Positions 1 to 9,259 are shown, counted from the first letter of the stretch. The stretch: 64,000 bases of DNA from Sphingomonas phyllosphaerae 5.2 (GCF_000419605.1 NZ_ATTI01000001.1:3444501-3508500); one strand, 5' to 3'. The notes: a model not told the origin generated them from the sequence alone. Numbers and translations: made by a program.

Positions 1-85
1 ATGCTCGAACACGCCTGAGCGGCCGCGCGAGGCGAGCATCGTGCCCGCTTCCCTCCGACTCGCGCACGCCCCATATGTCGCCGCG
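1..85 (+). other. window edge, possible 3' end of an upstream gene
   Basis: Frame 1 is open from base 1 to a TGA at 16-18 (last residues MLEHA). This could be the tail of a gene cut by the window edge, but five codons are too few to identify it. The remaining bases up to the priA start show no clear promoter or terminator. Confidence 0.2.
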
Positions 86-2257
86 ATGTCTTCCCGCGCG
101 CGCGTCCTTGTCCTCAACTCCGCCCTGGGCCCGCTCGACTACCGCGTGCCGCACGGGATGAGCGTAGAGCCCGGCTCCGTGGTCGTCGCACCGCTGGGCC
201 CGCGCCAGCTGCTTGGCGTCGCCTGGGAGCCGGAACGCATGCCGTCCGATGCGGAGGTCGGCGACAACCGCCTGCGCAACCTGCTCGCGGTCGCCGACGT
301 GCCGCCGCTGCGCGCACCGTTGCGCCGGTTGATCGAATGGACCGCGGATTATTACCTCGCGCCCCCCGCCGCGGTCGTGCGCATGGCGCTGTCCTCCACG
401 TCCGCGCTGGAGGGCGGGCGCAGCGTCGTCGAATATCGCGCCACCGGCGACGTGCCCGATCGTCTTACCCCGCAGCGCGCGCAAGCACTCGAGCGGATCG
501 GCGAACGACGGGGATTGATCCGCGAGCTGGCACAAATCGCCGACGTCAGCGACGCGGTGATCCGCGGGCTGGTGAAGACCGGCGCTTTGGAGGGGGTGCC
601 GGTGGACATCGACAGTCCCTTTCCGGTCCCCGACCCCGACCATGCCCCTCCGACGCTCTCCGACGACCAGCGCGCCGCCGCCGCGACGCTCGTGGCCGAC
701 GTCGACGCCGCGGCCTTTCGCCCGACCCTGCTCGACGGCGTCACCGGCTCCGGGAAAACCGAGGTCTATTTCGAGGCGGTCGCTGCCGCGCTCCGCTCGG
801 GACGGCAGGTGCTGGTGCTGCTCCCCGAGATCGCGCTGACCGAACCGTTCCTGAAACGCTTCCACGACCGCTTCGGCTGCGAACCCGTGGCGTGGCATTC
901 CGGACTACGCGCTACGCAGCGGCGACGCGCGTGGCGCGCGATCGCCGGCGGCGAGGCGCGGGTGACGGTCGGCGCGCGCTCGGCGCTGTTCCTGCCTTAT
1001 GCGAACCTCGGGCTGATCGTCGTCGACGAGGCGCACGAAACCAGCTTCAAGCAGGAGGACGGCGTCCATTATCACGCGCGCGATGTCGCGGTGATGCGCG
1101 GGCTGTTCGAGGCGTGCCCGGTGATCCTCGCCAGCGCCACGCCCGCGATCGAGACCCGTCACCAGGTCGCGCTCGGCAAATATGCCGAGGTGAAGCTGCC
1201 GGGTCGCTTCGGGGTCGCGCAGATGCCGACCATCGAGGCGATCGACCTGATCGCCGAACCGCCGGAGCGCGGCCGTTGGATCAGTCCCCGGCTGGTCAAG
1301 GCGCTCGAAGACACGCTGGAGCGCGGCGAACAGTCGCTGCTGTTCCTCAATCGTCGCGGTTATGCGCCGCTCACCTTGTGCCGCACGTGCGGGCACCGCT
1401 TCCAATGCCCGAACTGCACCGCGTGGATGGTCGAGCACCGCCTGACCCGCCGTCTGGCTTGCCACCATTGCGGCCATATCGAACCGGTGCCGCGGCTGTG
1501 CCCGGAATGCCAGAACGAGGATACGCTCGTCGCGTGCGGGCCGGGGGTGGAGCGGATCGCCGACGAGGTCGCGGCGCTGTTCCCGACGGCACGCGTCGCC
1601 GTGGTCACCTCCGACACGATCTGGAGCCCCGCCAAGGCGGCCGAATTCGTCGCGCGGATGGAGGCGGCCGATATCGACATCGTCGTCGGCACGCAGCTGG
1701 TGACCAAGGGCTATCACTTTCCCAACCTGACCAACGTCGGCGTCATCGATGCCGATCTCGGGCTGGACGGCGGCGACCTGCGCGCGGCGGAACGCACCTT
1801 CCAGCAGATCCGCCAGGTGTCGGGCCGGGCCGGGCGCGGGGCCAAGCCTGGCCACGTCTTCATCCAGACGCACAGCCCGAAGGCGCCGGTGATGCAGGCG
1901 CTGATCACCGGCGATGCCGACGCGTTCTACGCCGCCGAAACCGAAGCCCGCCAGGAAGCGGACGCGCCACCTTATGGCCGCTACGCCGCGATCATCGTGT
2001 CCAGCGAGGAACAGGGCGCCGCGCATGACACCGCCCGCGCGATCGCCCGCGCCGCGCCACGTATCGACGGCATGGAAGTCTATGGCCCGGCGCCGGCGCC
2101 GCTTGCGATGTTACGGGGGCGGCACCGATTTCGCCTGCTGGTCCACGCCCGCCGCGCGCTCGACGTGCAGGACGTGATCCGCGCATGGCTCGGCGGGCTT
2201 GAATGGGCTGCGAAGGTGCGGGTCGCGGTCGACGTCGACCCGTACAATTTCCTGTAA
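86..2257 (+). CDS. priA: primosomal protein N' (replication restart helicase PriA)
   Basis: A 723-residue SF2 3'-to-5' DNA helicase that reloads the replisome at collapsed forks. An N-terminal PriA fork-binding region (about residues 1-180) is followed by a helicase core with Walker A DGVTGSGKTEVYFE, Walker B VVDEAHE, and a four-pair cysteine zinc module starting LCRTCGHRFQCPNC, which is diagnostic of PriA. The usual family length is 700-740. I chose the ATG at 86 (MSSRARVLVLNSALGPLDY). The frame is open from an upstream GTG at 41, but the extra 15 residues do not look like the family start. It is convergent with the 2-oxoacid dehydrogenase operon, 93 bases away. That gap holds a degenerate 'cgttgcggg...cgatccgg' sphingomonad-type repeat. 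Confidence 0.95.
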   Translation: MSSRARVLVLNSALGPLDYRVPHGMSVEPGSVVVAPLGPRQLLGVAWEPERMPSDAEVGDNRLRNLLAVADVPPLRAPLRRLIEWTADYYLAPPAAVVRMALSSTSALEGGRSVVEYRATGDVPDRLTPQRAQALERIGERRGLIRELAQIADVSDAVIRGLVKTGALEGVPVDIDSPFPVPDPDHAPPTLSDDQRAAAATLVADVDAAAFRPTLLDGVTGSGKTEVYFEAVAAALRSGRQVLVLLPEIALTEPFLKRFHDRFGCEPVAWHSGLRATQRRRAWRAIAGGEARVTVGARSALFLPYANLGLIVVDEAHETSFKQEDGVHYHARDVAVMRGLFEACPVILASATPAIETRHQVALGKYAEVKLPGRFGVAQMPTIEAIDLIAEPPERGRWISPRLVKALEDTLERGEQSLLFLNRRGYAPLTLCRTCGHRFQCPNCTAWMVEHRLTRRLACHHCGHIEPVPRLCPECQNEDTLVACGPGVERIADEVAALFPTARVAVVTSDTIWSPAKAAEFVARMEAADIDIVVGTQLVTKGYHFPNLTNVGVIDADLGLDGGDLRAAERTFQQIRQVSGRAGRGAKPGHVFIQTHSPKAPVMQALITGDADAFYAAETEARQEADAPPYGRYAAIIVSSEEQGAAHDTARAIARAAPRIDGMEVYGPAPAPLAMLRGRHRFRLLVHARRALDVQDVIRAWLGGLEWAAKVRVAVDVDPYNFL

Positions 2258-2350
2258 CACTCCGTCGTTGCGGGCTGGGCGACGCGATCCGGCGGGTTCT
2301 GGCCCGGCCTTGAAGCGCGTCGCTCTACTCAGGATGACGAACGAGGCACT

Positions 2351-3721
2351 TCAGTCAGCGAACAGAAGGACCGGTGTTTCCAGATACTTCTTCAGCGCCT
2401 GCACGTAACTGGCGGCGTCCCAGCCATCGACCACGCGGTGGTCGCAGCTGATCGACAGGTTCATCAGCTTGGCGCGCACGATGTCGTCGCCCCCCTGCCC
2501 GTTCGGCCGAAATACGGGGCGTTCGACGATCTTGTTCGGCCCGACGATCGCCACTTCCGGCCGATTGATGACCGGGGTCGTCGCTATCCCGCCGAGCGGC
2601 CCCAGCGAGGTGACCGTGATCGTTCCGCCACCCATTTCCTGTGGCGTCAGCTTGTTGGCACGTGCCGCGCCCGCCAGTCGCGTGATCTCCGTCGCCAATT
2701 GCCAGACATTGCGGTCCTGCGCGTCGCGGATGACGGGTACGGTCAGCCCGGCATCGGTCTGGGTCGCCATCCCGAGATGCACGCGCCCCGAGCGCGTCAC
2801 GACCCCGGCTTCATCGTCATATCGCGCGTTCAACATCGGAAATTCGGGCAGCGTCCGACACATCGCCACGATCAGCAACGGCAGCATCGTCAGCTTCGGT
2901 CGCCCGCCACGATTGTCGTTCAGGTCGGCGCGCATCTCCTCCAGGGCGGTGACATCGATCTCGTCGACATACGTGAAGTGCGGGATATTCCGCTTCGACG
3001 CCGCCATGTTCTCGGCAATGCGCCGTCGCATGCCGATGACGCGCACCTGTTCGTCGTCGCGCGCACGGGCCGCGTGCGGCGCGTGATAGCCCTGCCCCGT
3101 GCTGTAGCGGAGGAACGCATCCAGATCGGCGTGCCGGATCCGCTCGCCGTCACCGACGCGGATCTGCGCGAGGTCGACGCCCAGGTCTTTCGCCCGTGCG
3201 CGAACCGCCGGAGAAGCAAGGACGACGCCAGTTCCTGCGAGCGAGGATTCAGGAGCGGGTTCGACTTTCCGGGACAGATCGCGGGCGTCGGAAGCGGCGG
3301 CCCGCTCCGGCGCCGGGTCTTCAAATCCGCCACTTTCCGGCGGTCCTTCCCTTGCAGGAATGGAAGCGGTGACTTCCTCGACGCCAGGGTTCTCGGCCTC
3401 CAGCGTCGCCTCGTCGGTAGCCGGTGAGGCGACCTCGCCCGCGGCGCTGCTGTCCTCCCCGCGCTCGACCTCGACCTCGCCCTCGATCTCGATCACGACC
3501 AGAGCCGCGCCGATCGACACCTGATCGCCGACCTCGCCCGCGATTTCCACGACGACGCCTGCAACCGGCGACTCCATCTCGACGGTGGCCTTGTCGGTCA
3601 TCATGTCGGCGAGGCTCTGGTCCTCCTCGACGCGGTCGCCGACCGCGACGTGCCATGCCACGATCTCCGCCTCGGAAATGCCTTCGCCGATGTCCGGCAG
3701 CTTGAAGGTGAAACGCGCCAT
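2351..3721 (-). CDS. bkdB: branched-chain 2-oxoacid dehydrogenase E2 (dihydrolipoamide acyltransferase)
   Basis: A 456-residue E2 core that transfers the branched acyl group from lipoyl-lysine to CoA. The N-terminal lipoyl domain (1-80) carries the modified lysine in DKATVE (Lys44). An acidic, low-complexity linker (about 85-155) follows, then a peripheral subunit-binding domain (ASPAVRARAKDLGVDL, about 168-205). The C-terminal catalytic domain ends with the active-site motif SCDHRVVDG. It is the last gene of a leftward operon, 6 bases after E1 beta. No E3 (lipoamide dehydrogenase) gene is nearby, so E3 is presumably shared with the pyruvate or 2-oxoglutarate complex. Pyruvate-dehydrogenase E2 is the alternative, but the partner E1 subunits favour BCKDH. 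Confidence 0.92.
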   Translation of the reverse strand: MARFTFKLPDIGEGISEAEIVAWHVAVGDRVEEDQSLADMMTDKATVEMESPVAGVVVEIAGEVGDQVSIGAALVVIEIEGEVEVERGEDSSAAGEVASPATDEATLEAENPGVEEVTASIPAREGPPESGGFEDPAPERAAASDARDLSRKVEPAPESSLAGTGVVLASPAVRARAKDLGVDLAQIRVGDGERIRHADLDAFLRYSTGQGYHAPHAARARDDEQVRVIGMRRRIAENMAASKRNIPHFTYVDEIDVTALEEMRADLNDNRGGRPKLTMLPLLIVAMCRTLPEFPMLNARYDDEAGVVTRSGRVHLGMATQTDAGLTVPVIRDAQDRNVWQLATEITRLAGAARANKLTPQEMGGGTITVTSLGPLGGIATTPVINRPEVAIVGPNKIVERPVFRPNGQGGDDIVRAKLMNLSISCDHRVVDGWDAASYVQALKKYLETPVLLFAD

Positions 3722-3727
3722 CTGCCT

Positions 3728-4771
3728 TTAATCCTTCAGAATCTTCTTGAGCGCCTGCCCGATCCGCACCGGTCCGGGGAAATAGGCCCATTCCAGGCTG
3801 TGCGGGTACGGCGTGTCGAATCCGGTGACGCGCTCGACCGGCGCTTCCAGGTGATAGAAGCATCGCTCCTGCACCAGGGCCGACAGTTCGGCGCCGAACC
3901 CGCCGGTGCGCGTCGCCTCGTGGACGATCATGCAGCGGCCGGTCTTCTTCACCGACGCCTCGATCGTCTCGATATCCAGCGGCACCAGGCTGCGCAGATC
4001 GATGATCTCGGCATCGACGCCGGCATCGGCGACCACCTGCGCGCAGACGTGCACCATCGTGCCATAAGCGAGGATTGTCAGCGCCTCGCCCGCGCGCACC
4101 ACGTTCGCCTTGCCCAGCGGGATCTTGTAATAACCGGTCGGCACCTCGCCGGCGGGATGTTTCGACCAGTTTTCCGCCGGGCGATCCCAATGGCCGTTGA
4201 ACGGCCCGTTGTAGATGCGCTTCGGCTCGAAGAAGATCACCGGATCATTGTCCTCGATCGCCGAGATCAGCAGCCCCTTGGCATCGTACGGCGTCGACGG
4301 GATGATCGTCTTCACGCCGGAGACGTGGGTGAAGATCCCCTCGGGCGACTGCGAGTGCGTCTGCCCGCCGAAAATCCCGCCGCCGAATGGCGAGCGCACC
4401 GTCATCGGTGCGGTAAATTCGCCGCCGGAGCGATAGCGCAGCCGCGCCGCCTCGCTGACCAACTGGTCGAGCGCGGGGTAGATGTAATCCGCGAACTGGA
4501 TCTCCGGCACCGGGCGCAGGCCATAGGCGCCCATTCCTACTGCCACGCCGATGATCCCGCATTCGGTGATCGGCGTGTCGAAGACGCGGGTCTTGCCGTA
4601 CTTCTTCTGCAAACCGGCAGTCGCGCGGAACACGCCGCCGAAATAGCCGACGTCCTCGCCCATGACGACGATCGACGGATCGCGCGCCATCGTCACGTCC
4701 ATCGCCGAATTGATCGCCTGGATCATGTTCATGCGGGTGGTGGCGGTATCCTCCGCCGGTTGTTCGATCAT
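3728..4771 (-). CDS. bkdA2: branched-chain 2-oxoacid dehydrogenase E1 component, beta subunit
   Basis: A 347-residue transketolase-like beta subunit (pyrimidine-binding plus C-terminal domains). It pairs with E1 alpha to decarboxylate the keto acids of valine, leucine and isoleucine using thiamine diphosphate. Typical family segments are visible: VVMGEDVGYFGGVF, TPITECGIIGVAVGMGA, QFADYIYPALDQLV and THSQSPEGIFTHVSG. The first ATG is at 4771 (MIEQPAEDT). A TTG three codons upstream (4780) is also possible and I cannot exclude it. It sits between E2 (6 bases) and E1 alpha (about 100 bases containing an inverted repeat element). Confidence 0.92.
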   Translation of the reverse strand: MIEQPAEDTATTRMNMIQAINSAMDVTMARDPSIVVMGEDVGYFGGVFRATAGLQKKYGKTRVFDTPITECGIIGVAVGMGAYGLRPVPEIQFADYIYPALDQLVSEAARLRYRSGGEFTAPMTVRSPFGGGIFGGQTHSQSPEGIFTHVSGVKTIIPSTPYDAKGLLISAIEDNDPVIFFEPKRIYNGPFNGHWDRPAENWSKHPAGEVPTGYYKIPLGKANVVRAGEALTILAYGTMVHVCAQVVADAGVDAEIIDLRSLVPLDIETIEASVKKTGRCMIVHEATRTGGFGAELSALVQERCFYHLEAPVERVTGFDTPYPHSLEWAYFPGPVRIGQALKKILKD

Positions 4772-4785
4772 GTCGGTCAAATCGA

Positions 4786-4867
4786 CGTCATCCCGGCAAA
4801 GGCCGGGACCTCCCTGTTACGAAGAGCGCCCTTGTGACGCGAGACCCCGGCGTTCGCCGCGGTGACG
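4786..4867. repeat. intergenic inverted repeat element between E1 beta and E1 alpha
   Basis: Two 27-base arms face each other: 4786-4812 (begins cgtcatcccggc, contains gccgggacctc) and 4841-4867 (begins gagaccccgg, ends gcggtgacg). The second arm is close to the reverse complement of the first. One arm-like copy lies inside imuB (7501-7527) and a longer degenerate one inside the atp operon (33069-33150). It looks like a dispersed palindromic element of sphingomonad genomes, placed inside a co-transcribed gene pair. Confidence 0.65.
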
Positions 4868-4877
4868 AATAGAGCGT

Positions 4878-6191
4878 TCACTTGCGCGCCCACGGCCGCC
4901 CGCTGGCGGTTTCCTCGTCGATCATCTGCTGGCGTTGCTCGCGCAGGTGCCACGGCATCTCCTCGAACACGCCATCGAACAGGCTGTCGAGCGGCTGGTG
5001 CAGGCCGTGGCCCAGAATGCCGTTCTTTTCGGCCTCCTTCTGCGCGCGCTTCACCTCTTCGGCGACCTCGCGGTCCATCGCTTCCTGCCGCGCGTCGTCC
5101 CATTCGCCGATCGCGACCAGATGGTCCTTCAGCCGCCGGATCGGATCGCCCAATGGCCATGCGGTCGGCTCGCCGGCCGAGCGATATTGCGTGGGATCGT
5201 CGGAGGTCGAATGCCCCTCGGTCCGGTACGTGAAATGCTCGATCAGCGTCGGGCCGGCGTTGGTGCGCGCGCGCTCCGCGGCCCATGCGGTGGCGGCATA
5301 GACCGCCAGCGCATCGTTGCCGTCGACGCGCAGCCCGGCGATCCCGTAACCCACCGCGCGGGCCGCGAACGTCGTCGCCTCCGCACCGGCGAAGCCCGAG
5401 AAACTGCTGATCGCCCATTGGTTGTTGACGACGTTGAAGATCACCGGTGCACGATAGACGGTCGCGAAGGTCAGCGCGGAATGGAAGTCGCCCTCCGCGG
5501 TGGAGCCTTCGCCGCACCATGTCGCCGCAATCCGGGTGTCGCCCTTCGACGCGCTCGCCATCGCCCAGCCGACCGCCTGCGGATATTGCGTCGTCAGGTT
5601 CCCCGAGATCGAAAAGAAGCCGAACCTCTTTTCCGAATACATGATCGGCAGCTGCTTGCCCTGCAACTTGTCGCCGGTATTCGAATAGATCTGGTTCATC
5701 ATGTCGACCATCGGGCAACCACGCGCGATGAGAAGGCCCTGCTGACGATAGGACGGGAAGCACATGTCCTCGGCATCCAGCGCGTGCGCGGCGGCGACCG
5801 CCACTGCCTCCTCGCCCAGGGATTTCATGTAGAAGCTGGTCTTGCCCTGTCGCTGCGCGCGGAACATGCGTTCGTCGAACGCGCGCACCGTCGCCATGTG
5901 GCGCAGCATCCGGCGCAGTTTATCGGGGGATAGCCGCGGGTTCCACGCGCCGACCGCCTGGTTCTGCTCGTCCAGGACGCGCACCATCGTATAGGCCAGT
6001 TCGGTAAAGCCGCTCGCCGGCTCCGCAGTGTCGGGGCGGCGCGCCGCGCCCGCCGCCGGCACCTCGACATCCGCGAAGTCGACCGTATCGCCGGGCCGGA
6101 ACTTGGGCTCGGGCACGTGCAGCGACAGGCGTGGCAGATTCTGCGGCGGCGGGTTGCCGGCGGGATGCTGGATGCCGGGATCGTCGGCCAA
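4878..6191 (-). CDS. bkdA1: branched-chain 2-oxoacid dehydrogenase E1 component, alpha subunit
   Basis: A 437-residue ThDP-binding alpha subunit. The N-terminal extension before the core (LSLHVPEPKFRPGDTVDF, about 25-42) is characteristic of BCKDH rather than pyruvate dehydrogenase E1 alpha. The ThDP/Mg motif is recognisable as GEGSTAEGDFH...NNQWAIS (about 225-260), and a phosphorylation-loop-like TYRTEGHSTSDDPT follows. The start appears to be TTG at 6191. An in-frame TGA lies two codons upstream, and GGAG is placed 8 bases before the TTG. It is first in the operon E1 alpha-E1 beta-E2. The upstream region is shared head-to-head with imuA. Confidence 0.92.
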   Translation of the reverse strand: MADDPGIQHPAGNPPPQNLPRLSLHVPEPKFRPGDTVDFADVEVPAAGAARRPDTAEPASGFTELAYTMVRVLDEQNQAVGAWNPRLSPDKLRRMLRHMATVRAFDERMFRAQRQGKTSFYMKSLGEEAVAVAAAHALDAEDMCFPSYRQQGLLIARGCPMVDMMNQIYSNTGDKLQGKQLPIMYSEKRFGFFSISGNLTTQYPQAVGWAMASASKGDTRIAATWCGEGSTAEGDFHSALTFATVYRAPVIFNVVNNQWAISSFSGFAGAEATTFAARAVGYGIAGLRVDGNDALAVYAATAWAAERARTNAGPTLIEHFTYRTEGHSTSDDPTQYRSAGEPTAWPLGDPIRRLKDHLVAIGEWDDARQEAMDREVAEEVKRAQKEAEKNGILGHGLHQPLDSLFDGVFEEMPWHLREQRQQMIDEETASGRPWARK

Positions 6192-6342
6192 GTCTCACTC
6201 TCCATCACGCGCCGTTTCGGGTGACGGCGCGGTTTCCCGTCCTTGTAATATTGTTTCAAACGCGACGAAAGCCCCCATGTAGCAAGGTGACGAACCCAGC
6301 ATTCTCGGGCTATTCAACGAATTGACTCGACTCGCCATTGCG

Positions 6343-6357
6343 GAACAAACTAGGAAC
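6343..6357. promoter_or_regulatory. SOS (LexA) box upstream of imuA
   Basis: A perfect GAAC-N7-GAAC direct repeat (gaacaaactaggaac), the established alphaproteobacterial LexA operator, 29 bases before the imuA start. It predicts DNA-damage induction of the mutasome. No other exact copy is seen near dnaE2. Confidence 0.85.
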
Positions 6358-6386
6358 GAACATCCCTTTGCGGAGTCGTACCAGCC

Positions 6387-7136
6387 GTGCCCGAGTCGAG
6401 CGTCCTTCAATCCCTGCGCGATACGCTCCGCGCCATCGAAGGCGACGGCCATCGTCGCCGTCCGGTGTTGCCGTTCGGGATTGGCGAACTCGATGCGCGG
6501 CTGGCGAACACCGGTCTGCGGCTCGATGCACTGCACGAGATCGCCGCCGCGACGCCCTCGCCAAGTGACGATGCGTCGGCGACCCTGTTCCTCGCCGGGA
6601 TCGCCGCGCGTGCCTGGGGGCCGGTCCTCTGGGTGGTGCGGCGGCGCGACCTGTTCGCGCCCGGCCTCTACCAGTCGGGTCTCGACCCCGAACGCGTGCT
6701 CTATGCCGAGGCGACCGACGATGCCGAGGTGCTGGCGCTGATGGAGGAGGGGTTGCGCCACCGCGCACTGGGGGCGGTAATCGGCGAGACGTGCCGTGCC
6801 GCGATGGCCTCGACGCGCCGGTTGCAACTGGCGGCGGAGGGCGGGCGGACGATCGCGCTGCTGATGAAGCGGCACGCGCGGGAGGGTGCCGACCCGCTCG
6901 CTGTGCCATCCGCGGCGGTGACGCGCTGGCGCATCGCTTCCGCCCCGTCCGCGCCGTTGCCGGTCGCCGGTATCGGGCGCGCGCGCTGGGACGTGGCGCT
7001 GGTCCGCCAGCGTGGCGGCGAAGCATTTCAAACGATCGTGGAGGCATGCGATGAAACGGGTCGCCTCGCTCTACCTGCCCGACTGGTCGATCGACCGGCT
7101 GCGGCGGGCCGAGCCCGCCCTCGCGCCGCCGCCTGA
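6387..7136 (+). CDS. imuA: ImuA, RecA/SulA-like mutasome accessory protein
   Basis: A 249-residue protein that works with ImuB and DnaE2 in SOS-induced translesion synthesis. The RecA-like core is recognisable from PFGIGELDARLANTGLRLDALHEI (about 29-52), ARAWGPVLWVVRRRDLFAPGLYQSGLDP and the later RLQLAAEGGRTIALLM strand. The start is GTG at 6387, with ggag about 12 bases upstream. Its 3' end overlaps imuB by 86 bases in another frame, so translation is probably coupled. A perfect LexA box lies just upstream. Assignment rests on the segments plus synteny with imuB and dnaE2. Confidence 0.9.
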   Translation: MPESSVLQSLRDTLRAIEGDGHRRRPVLPFGIGELDARLANTGLRLDALHEIAAATPSPSDDASATLFLAGIAARAWGPVLWVVRRRDLFAPGLYQSGLDPERVLYAEATDDAEVLALMEEGLRHRALGAVIGETCRAAMASTRRLQLAAEGGRTIALLMKRHAREGADPLAVPSAAVTRWRIASAPSAPLPVAGIGRARWDVALVRQRGGEAFQTIVEACDETGRLALPARLVDRPAAAGRARPRAAA

Positions 7137-9258
7137 GCGGCGCGTCGCGCTCGATCTTGCCGCGATCAAGGCGGCAGGCGACGCCGAACAGGGCGGCAAG
7201 CAATGCGACGCGCCGCGCAACAGCGGCTGGCGCCCCGGTGCGCGCTGGGCACGCGAGGACGTCGCGCGCCACGTCGCCGCGCTGCCCGCGCACCAGCGCC
7301 CGCCGATGCGCGAAATGGGTCGCCGCAGCGAAGCCGCCGAACACCCGTACAAGCGCCTGCCCGGCGACGACGGCGGCAAGGCGAGCGGCTGGCCCGAACC
7401 GGCGATGGTGGCGGTGCGCTCGCATGGCGAGGGCGTGCGCGACAAAGATCCGGCACCTCACCTCCATCGTCCGCAGCAGACGGACACCACCCGCCATACG
7501 GACACCCCGGCTTCGGCAGGGATGACGGCTGCGGCCCCGCCCTTCGCCGCCTGGAACGCGATGCCGGCGATCCGCTATCCCGGCGATGGCCCGCATCCCG
7601 ACAAGCACGCGGCGAAGGAACGCCGCGGCTCCAACGATGCCGGCGCGACCGTCGGGCAAGTCGCCGCCTTCTTCGACACCGGGCGCAGTACCGCGGGCAC
7701 CGTCTCGCGCGTCTGTACGCCCATGCCCGCCCCCACCCGGCCGGTAATCCCCGAAACCGCGCCGCCGCTCGTCACCGTCCGCAAGGCCGGCAGCCGCGTC
7801 GAGGTCGCCGCCGTCTCCTCCGCCGCACATGCGCTGGGCATCGTTCCCGGCATGGCGCTGACCCAGGTCCGCGCCGCCACGCCCGACGTGGTCGTGCGCG
7901 ACGCCGATCCGGACGGTGACGCGCGCGACCTGCACCGGCTGGCGGTCGCACTCGCGCGCCGCTGGTCGCCAACCGTCGCCATCGCCGATCCGCAGACGCT
8001 GTTCCTCGACCTCACCGGAGTCGCACACCTCCACGGCGGCGAGGCGGGGATGGCACGGCGGATCGTGCGCCTGCTCGCGCGGATCGGCATCACCGCGCGG
8101 GTCGCGATCGCCGACACCGCGGGAGCCGCCTGGGCCTGCGCGCACCACGCTGCAGACGGCGTCACGATCCTCCCGCCCGGCGAGACGTTGACTGCCATTG
8201 CCAAGCTGCCGGTCGCGGCGTTGCGGATTGACGATCACGCGCTGGAATTGCTGCGCCGGCTCGGCATCGACCATGTCGGGCAGCTCGCCGCGCTCCCGCG
8301 CGCGCCGCTAGCGCGGCGGTTCGGACGCGCGGTGCCGTTGCGGCTCGACCAGGCGAGCGGGCGCGCCGCCGAGCCGCTCGCCCCGATCGTTCCGCCGGTC
8401 GCGATCATCGTCGAGCAGCGTTTCGCCGAACCGTTGCTGACGGCCGAACCGATCGCGCACTGGATCGCACAGCTCGTCACGCGACTTGTGGAGGATCTCG
8501 CGCGCGACGGCCGCGGAGCGCGCGTCGTGCTGCTCGCCGCCACGCGCATCGACGCCGCCGTGCAGGTCGAACGGGTCGGCTTCGCGCGCCCGACCCGCGC
8601 GCCCGCCCATATGCTGCGGTTGTTGCTGCGCCGCATCGAGCGGCTCGATCCTGGGTTCGGGATCGAGGCGCTTGCGCTTCACGTCCGCCGCGCCGACCCG
8701 CTCGGGCCGGAGGCGTTCGATGACGACCTCGCCGACGGCGAACGTCCCGATCTCGCGCCGCTGATCGACGCGATCGTCAATCGCATCGGGACGCGGCGAT
8801 TGTGGCGCGCCTGCGCAGTCGAAAGCGATGTCCCCGAACGCTCGGTGGGCGGCGCGGCGGCGCTCGATCCGCCCGCGCATGCCGCGCCGGTACTGGCGCG
8901 CGACGACGTACGACGGCTCGATGCGCGCGGCGTCGATCATCCCTGGCACCCGCGCTGGCCGCGTCCCGCACGGTTGCTGCGCCGTCCCGAGCCGGTCGAC
9001 AATGTCATGGCCGAGCTGCCCGATCACTGGCCGCGCCGCTTCACGTGGCGCGGCGTCACCCATGCGATCGTGCGCGGCGACGGGCCGGAGCGGATCACCG
9101 GCGAATGGTGGCGGCGCGTCGCCGAACGCGATTCGGTGCGCGACTACTTCCAGGTCGAGGACGCCGAGGGCCGCCGCTTCTGGCTTTTCCGGCGCGGCGA
9201 CGCGCAACGCGCGGTCACCGGTGACCTGTCATGGTACGTGCATGGCACGTTCGGCTAG
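7051..9258 (+). CDS. imuB: ImuB, inactive Y-family polymerase with a large N-terminal insertion
   Basis: A 735-residue Y-family DNA polymerase homologue that lacks the catalytic acids. The N-terminal strand reads SLYLPDWSIDRLRR where an active polymerase has a metal-binding aspartate motif. The rest is normal: the palm resumes at PPLVTVRKAGSRVEVAA, then RWSPTVAIADPQTLFLDLTG, a helix-hairpin-helix region (LGIDHVGQLAALPRAPLARRFG) and the little-finger domain. The ATG at 7051 is preceded by ggagg at 7040. Between about 7123 and 7768 the protein carries about 215 residues of low-complexity, charged sequence, longer than expected for ImuB. It includes a copy of a dispersed intergenic repeat at 7501-7527. 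It is a known tether for DnaE2 and the beta clamp. The stop is one base from the convergent vapC stop. Confidence 0.92.
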   Translation: MKRVASLYLPDWSIDRLRRAEPALAPPPERRVALDLAAIKAAGDAEQGGKQCDAPRNSGWRPGARWAREDVARHVAALPAHQRPPMREMGRRSEAAEHPYKRLPGDDGGKASGWPEPAMVAVRSHGEGVRDKDPAPHLHRPQQTDTTRHTDTPASAGMTAAAPPFAAWNAMPAIRYPGDGPHPDKHAAKERRGSNDAGATVGQVAAFFDTGRSTAGTVSRVCTPMPAPTRPVIPETAPPLVTVRKAGSRVEVAAVSSAAHALGIVPGMALTQVRAATPDVVVRDADPDGDARDLHRLAVALARRWSPTVAIADPQTLFLDLTGVAHLHGGEAGMARRIVRLLARIGITARVAIADTAGAAWACAHHAADGVTILPPGETLTAIAKLPVAALRIDDHALELLRRLGIDHVGQLAALPRAPLARRFGRAVPLRLDQASGRAAEPLAPIVPPVAIIVEQRFAEPLLTAEPIAHWIAQLVTRLVEDLARDGRGARVVLLAATRIDAAVQVERVGFARPTRAPAHMLRLLLRRIERLDPGFGIEALALHVRRADPLGPEAFDDDLADGERPDLAPLIDAIVNRIGTRRLWRACAVESDVPERSVGGAAALDPPAHAAPVLARDDVRRLDARGVDHPWHPRWPRPARLLRRPEPVDNVMAELPDHWPRRFTWRGVTHAIVRGDGPERITGEWWRRVAERDSVRDYFQVEDAEGRRFWLFRRGDAQRAVTGDLSWYVHGTFG
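7501..7527. repeat. copy of dispersed palindromic repeat arm inside imuB
   Basis: The 27 bases beginning gacaccccgg and ending gggatgacg match the reverse complement of the arm at 4786-4812 with few differences. Here it is read in frame as TPASAGMT within the imuB insertion, so an intergenic repeat appears to have been captured into coding sequence. Confidence 0.6.
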
Positions 9259-9259
9259 C

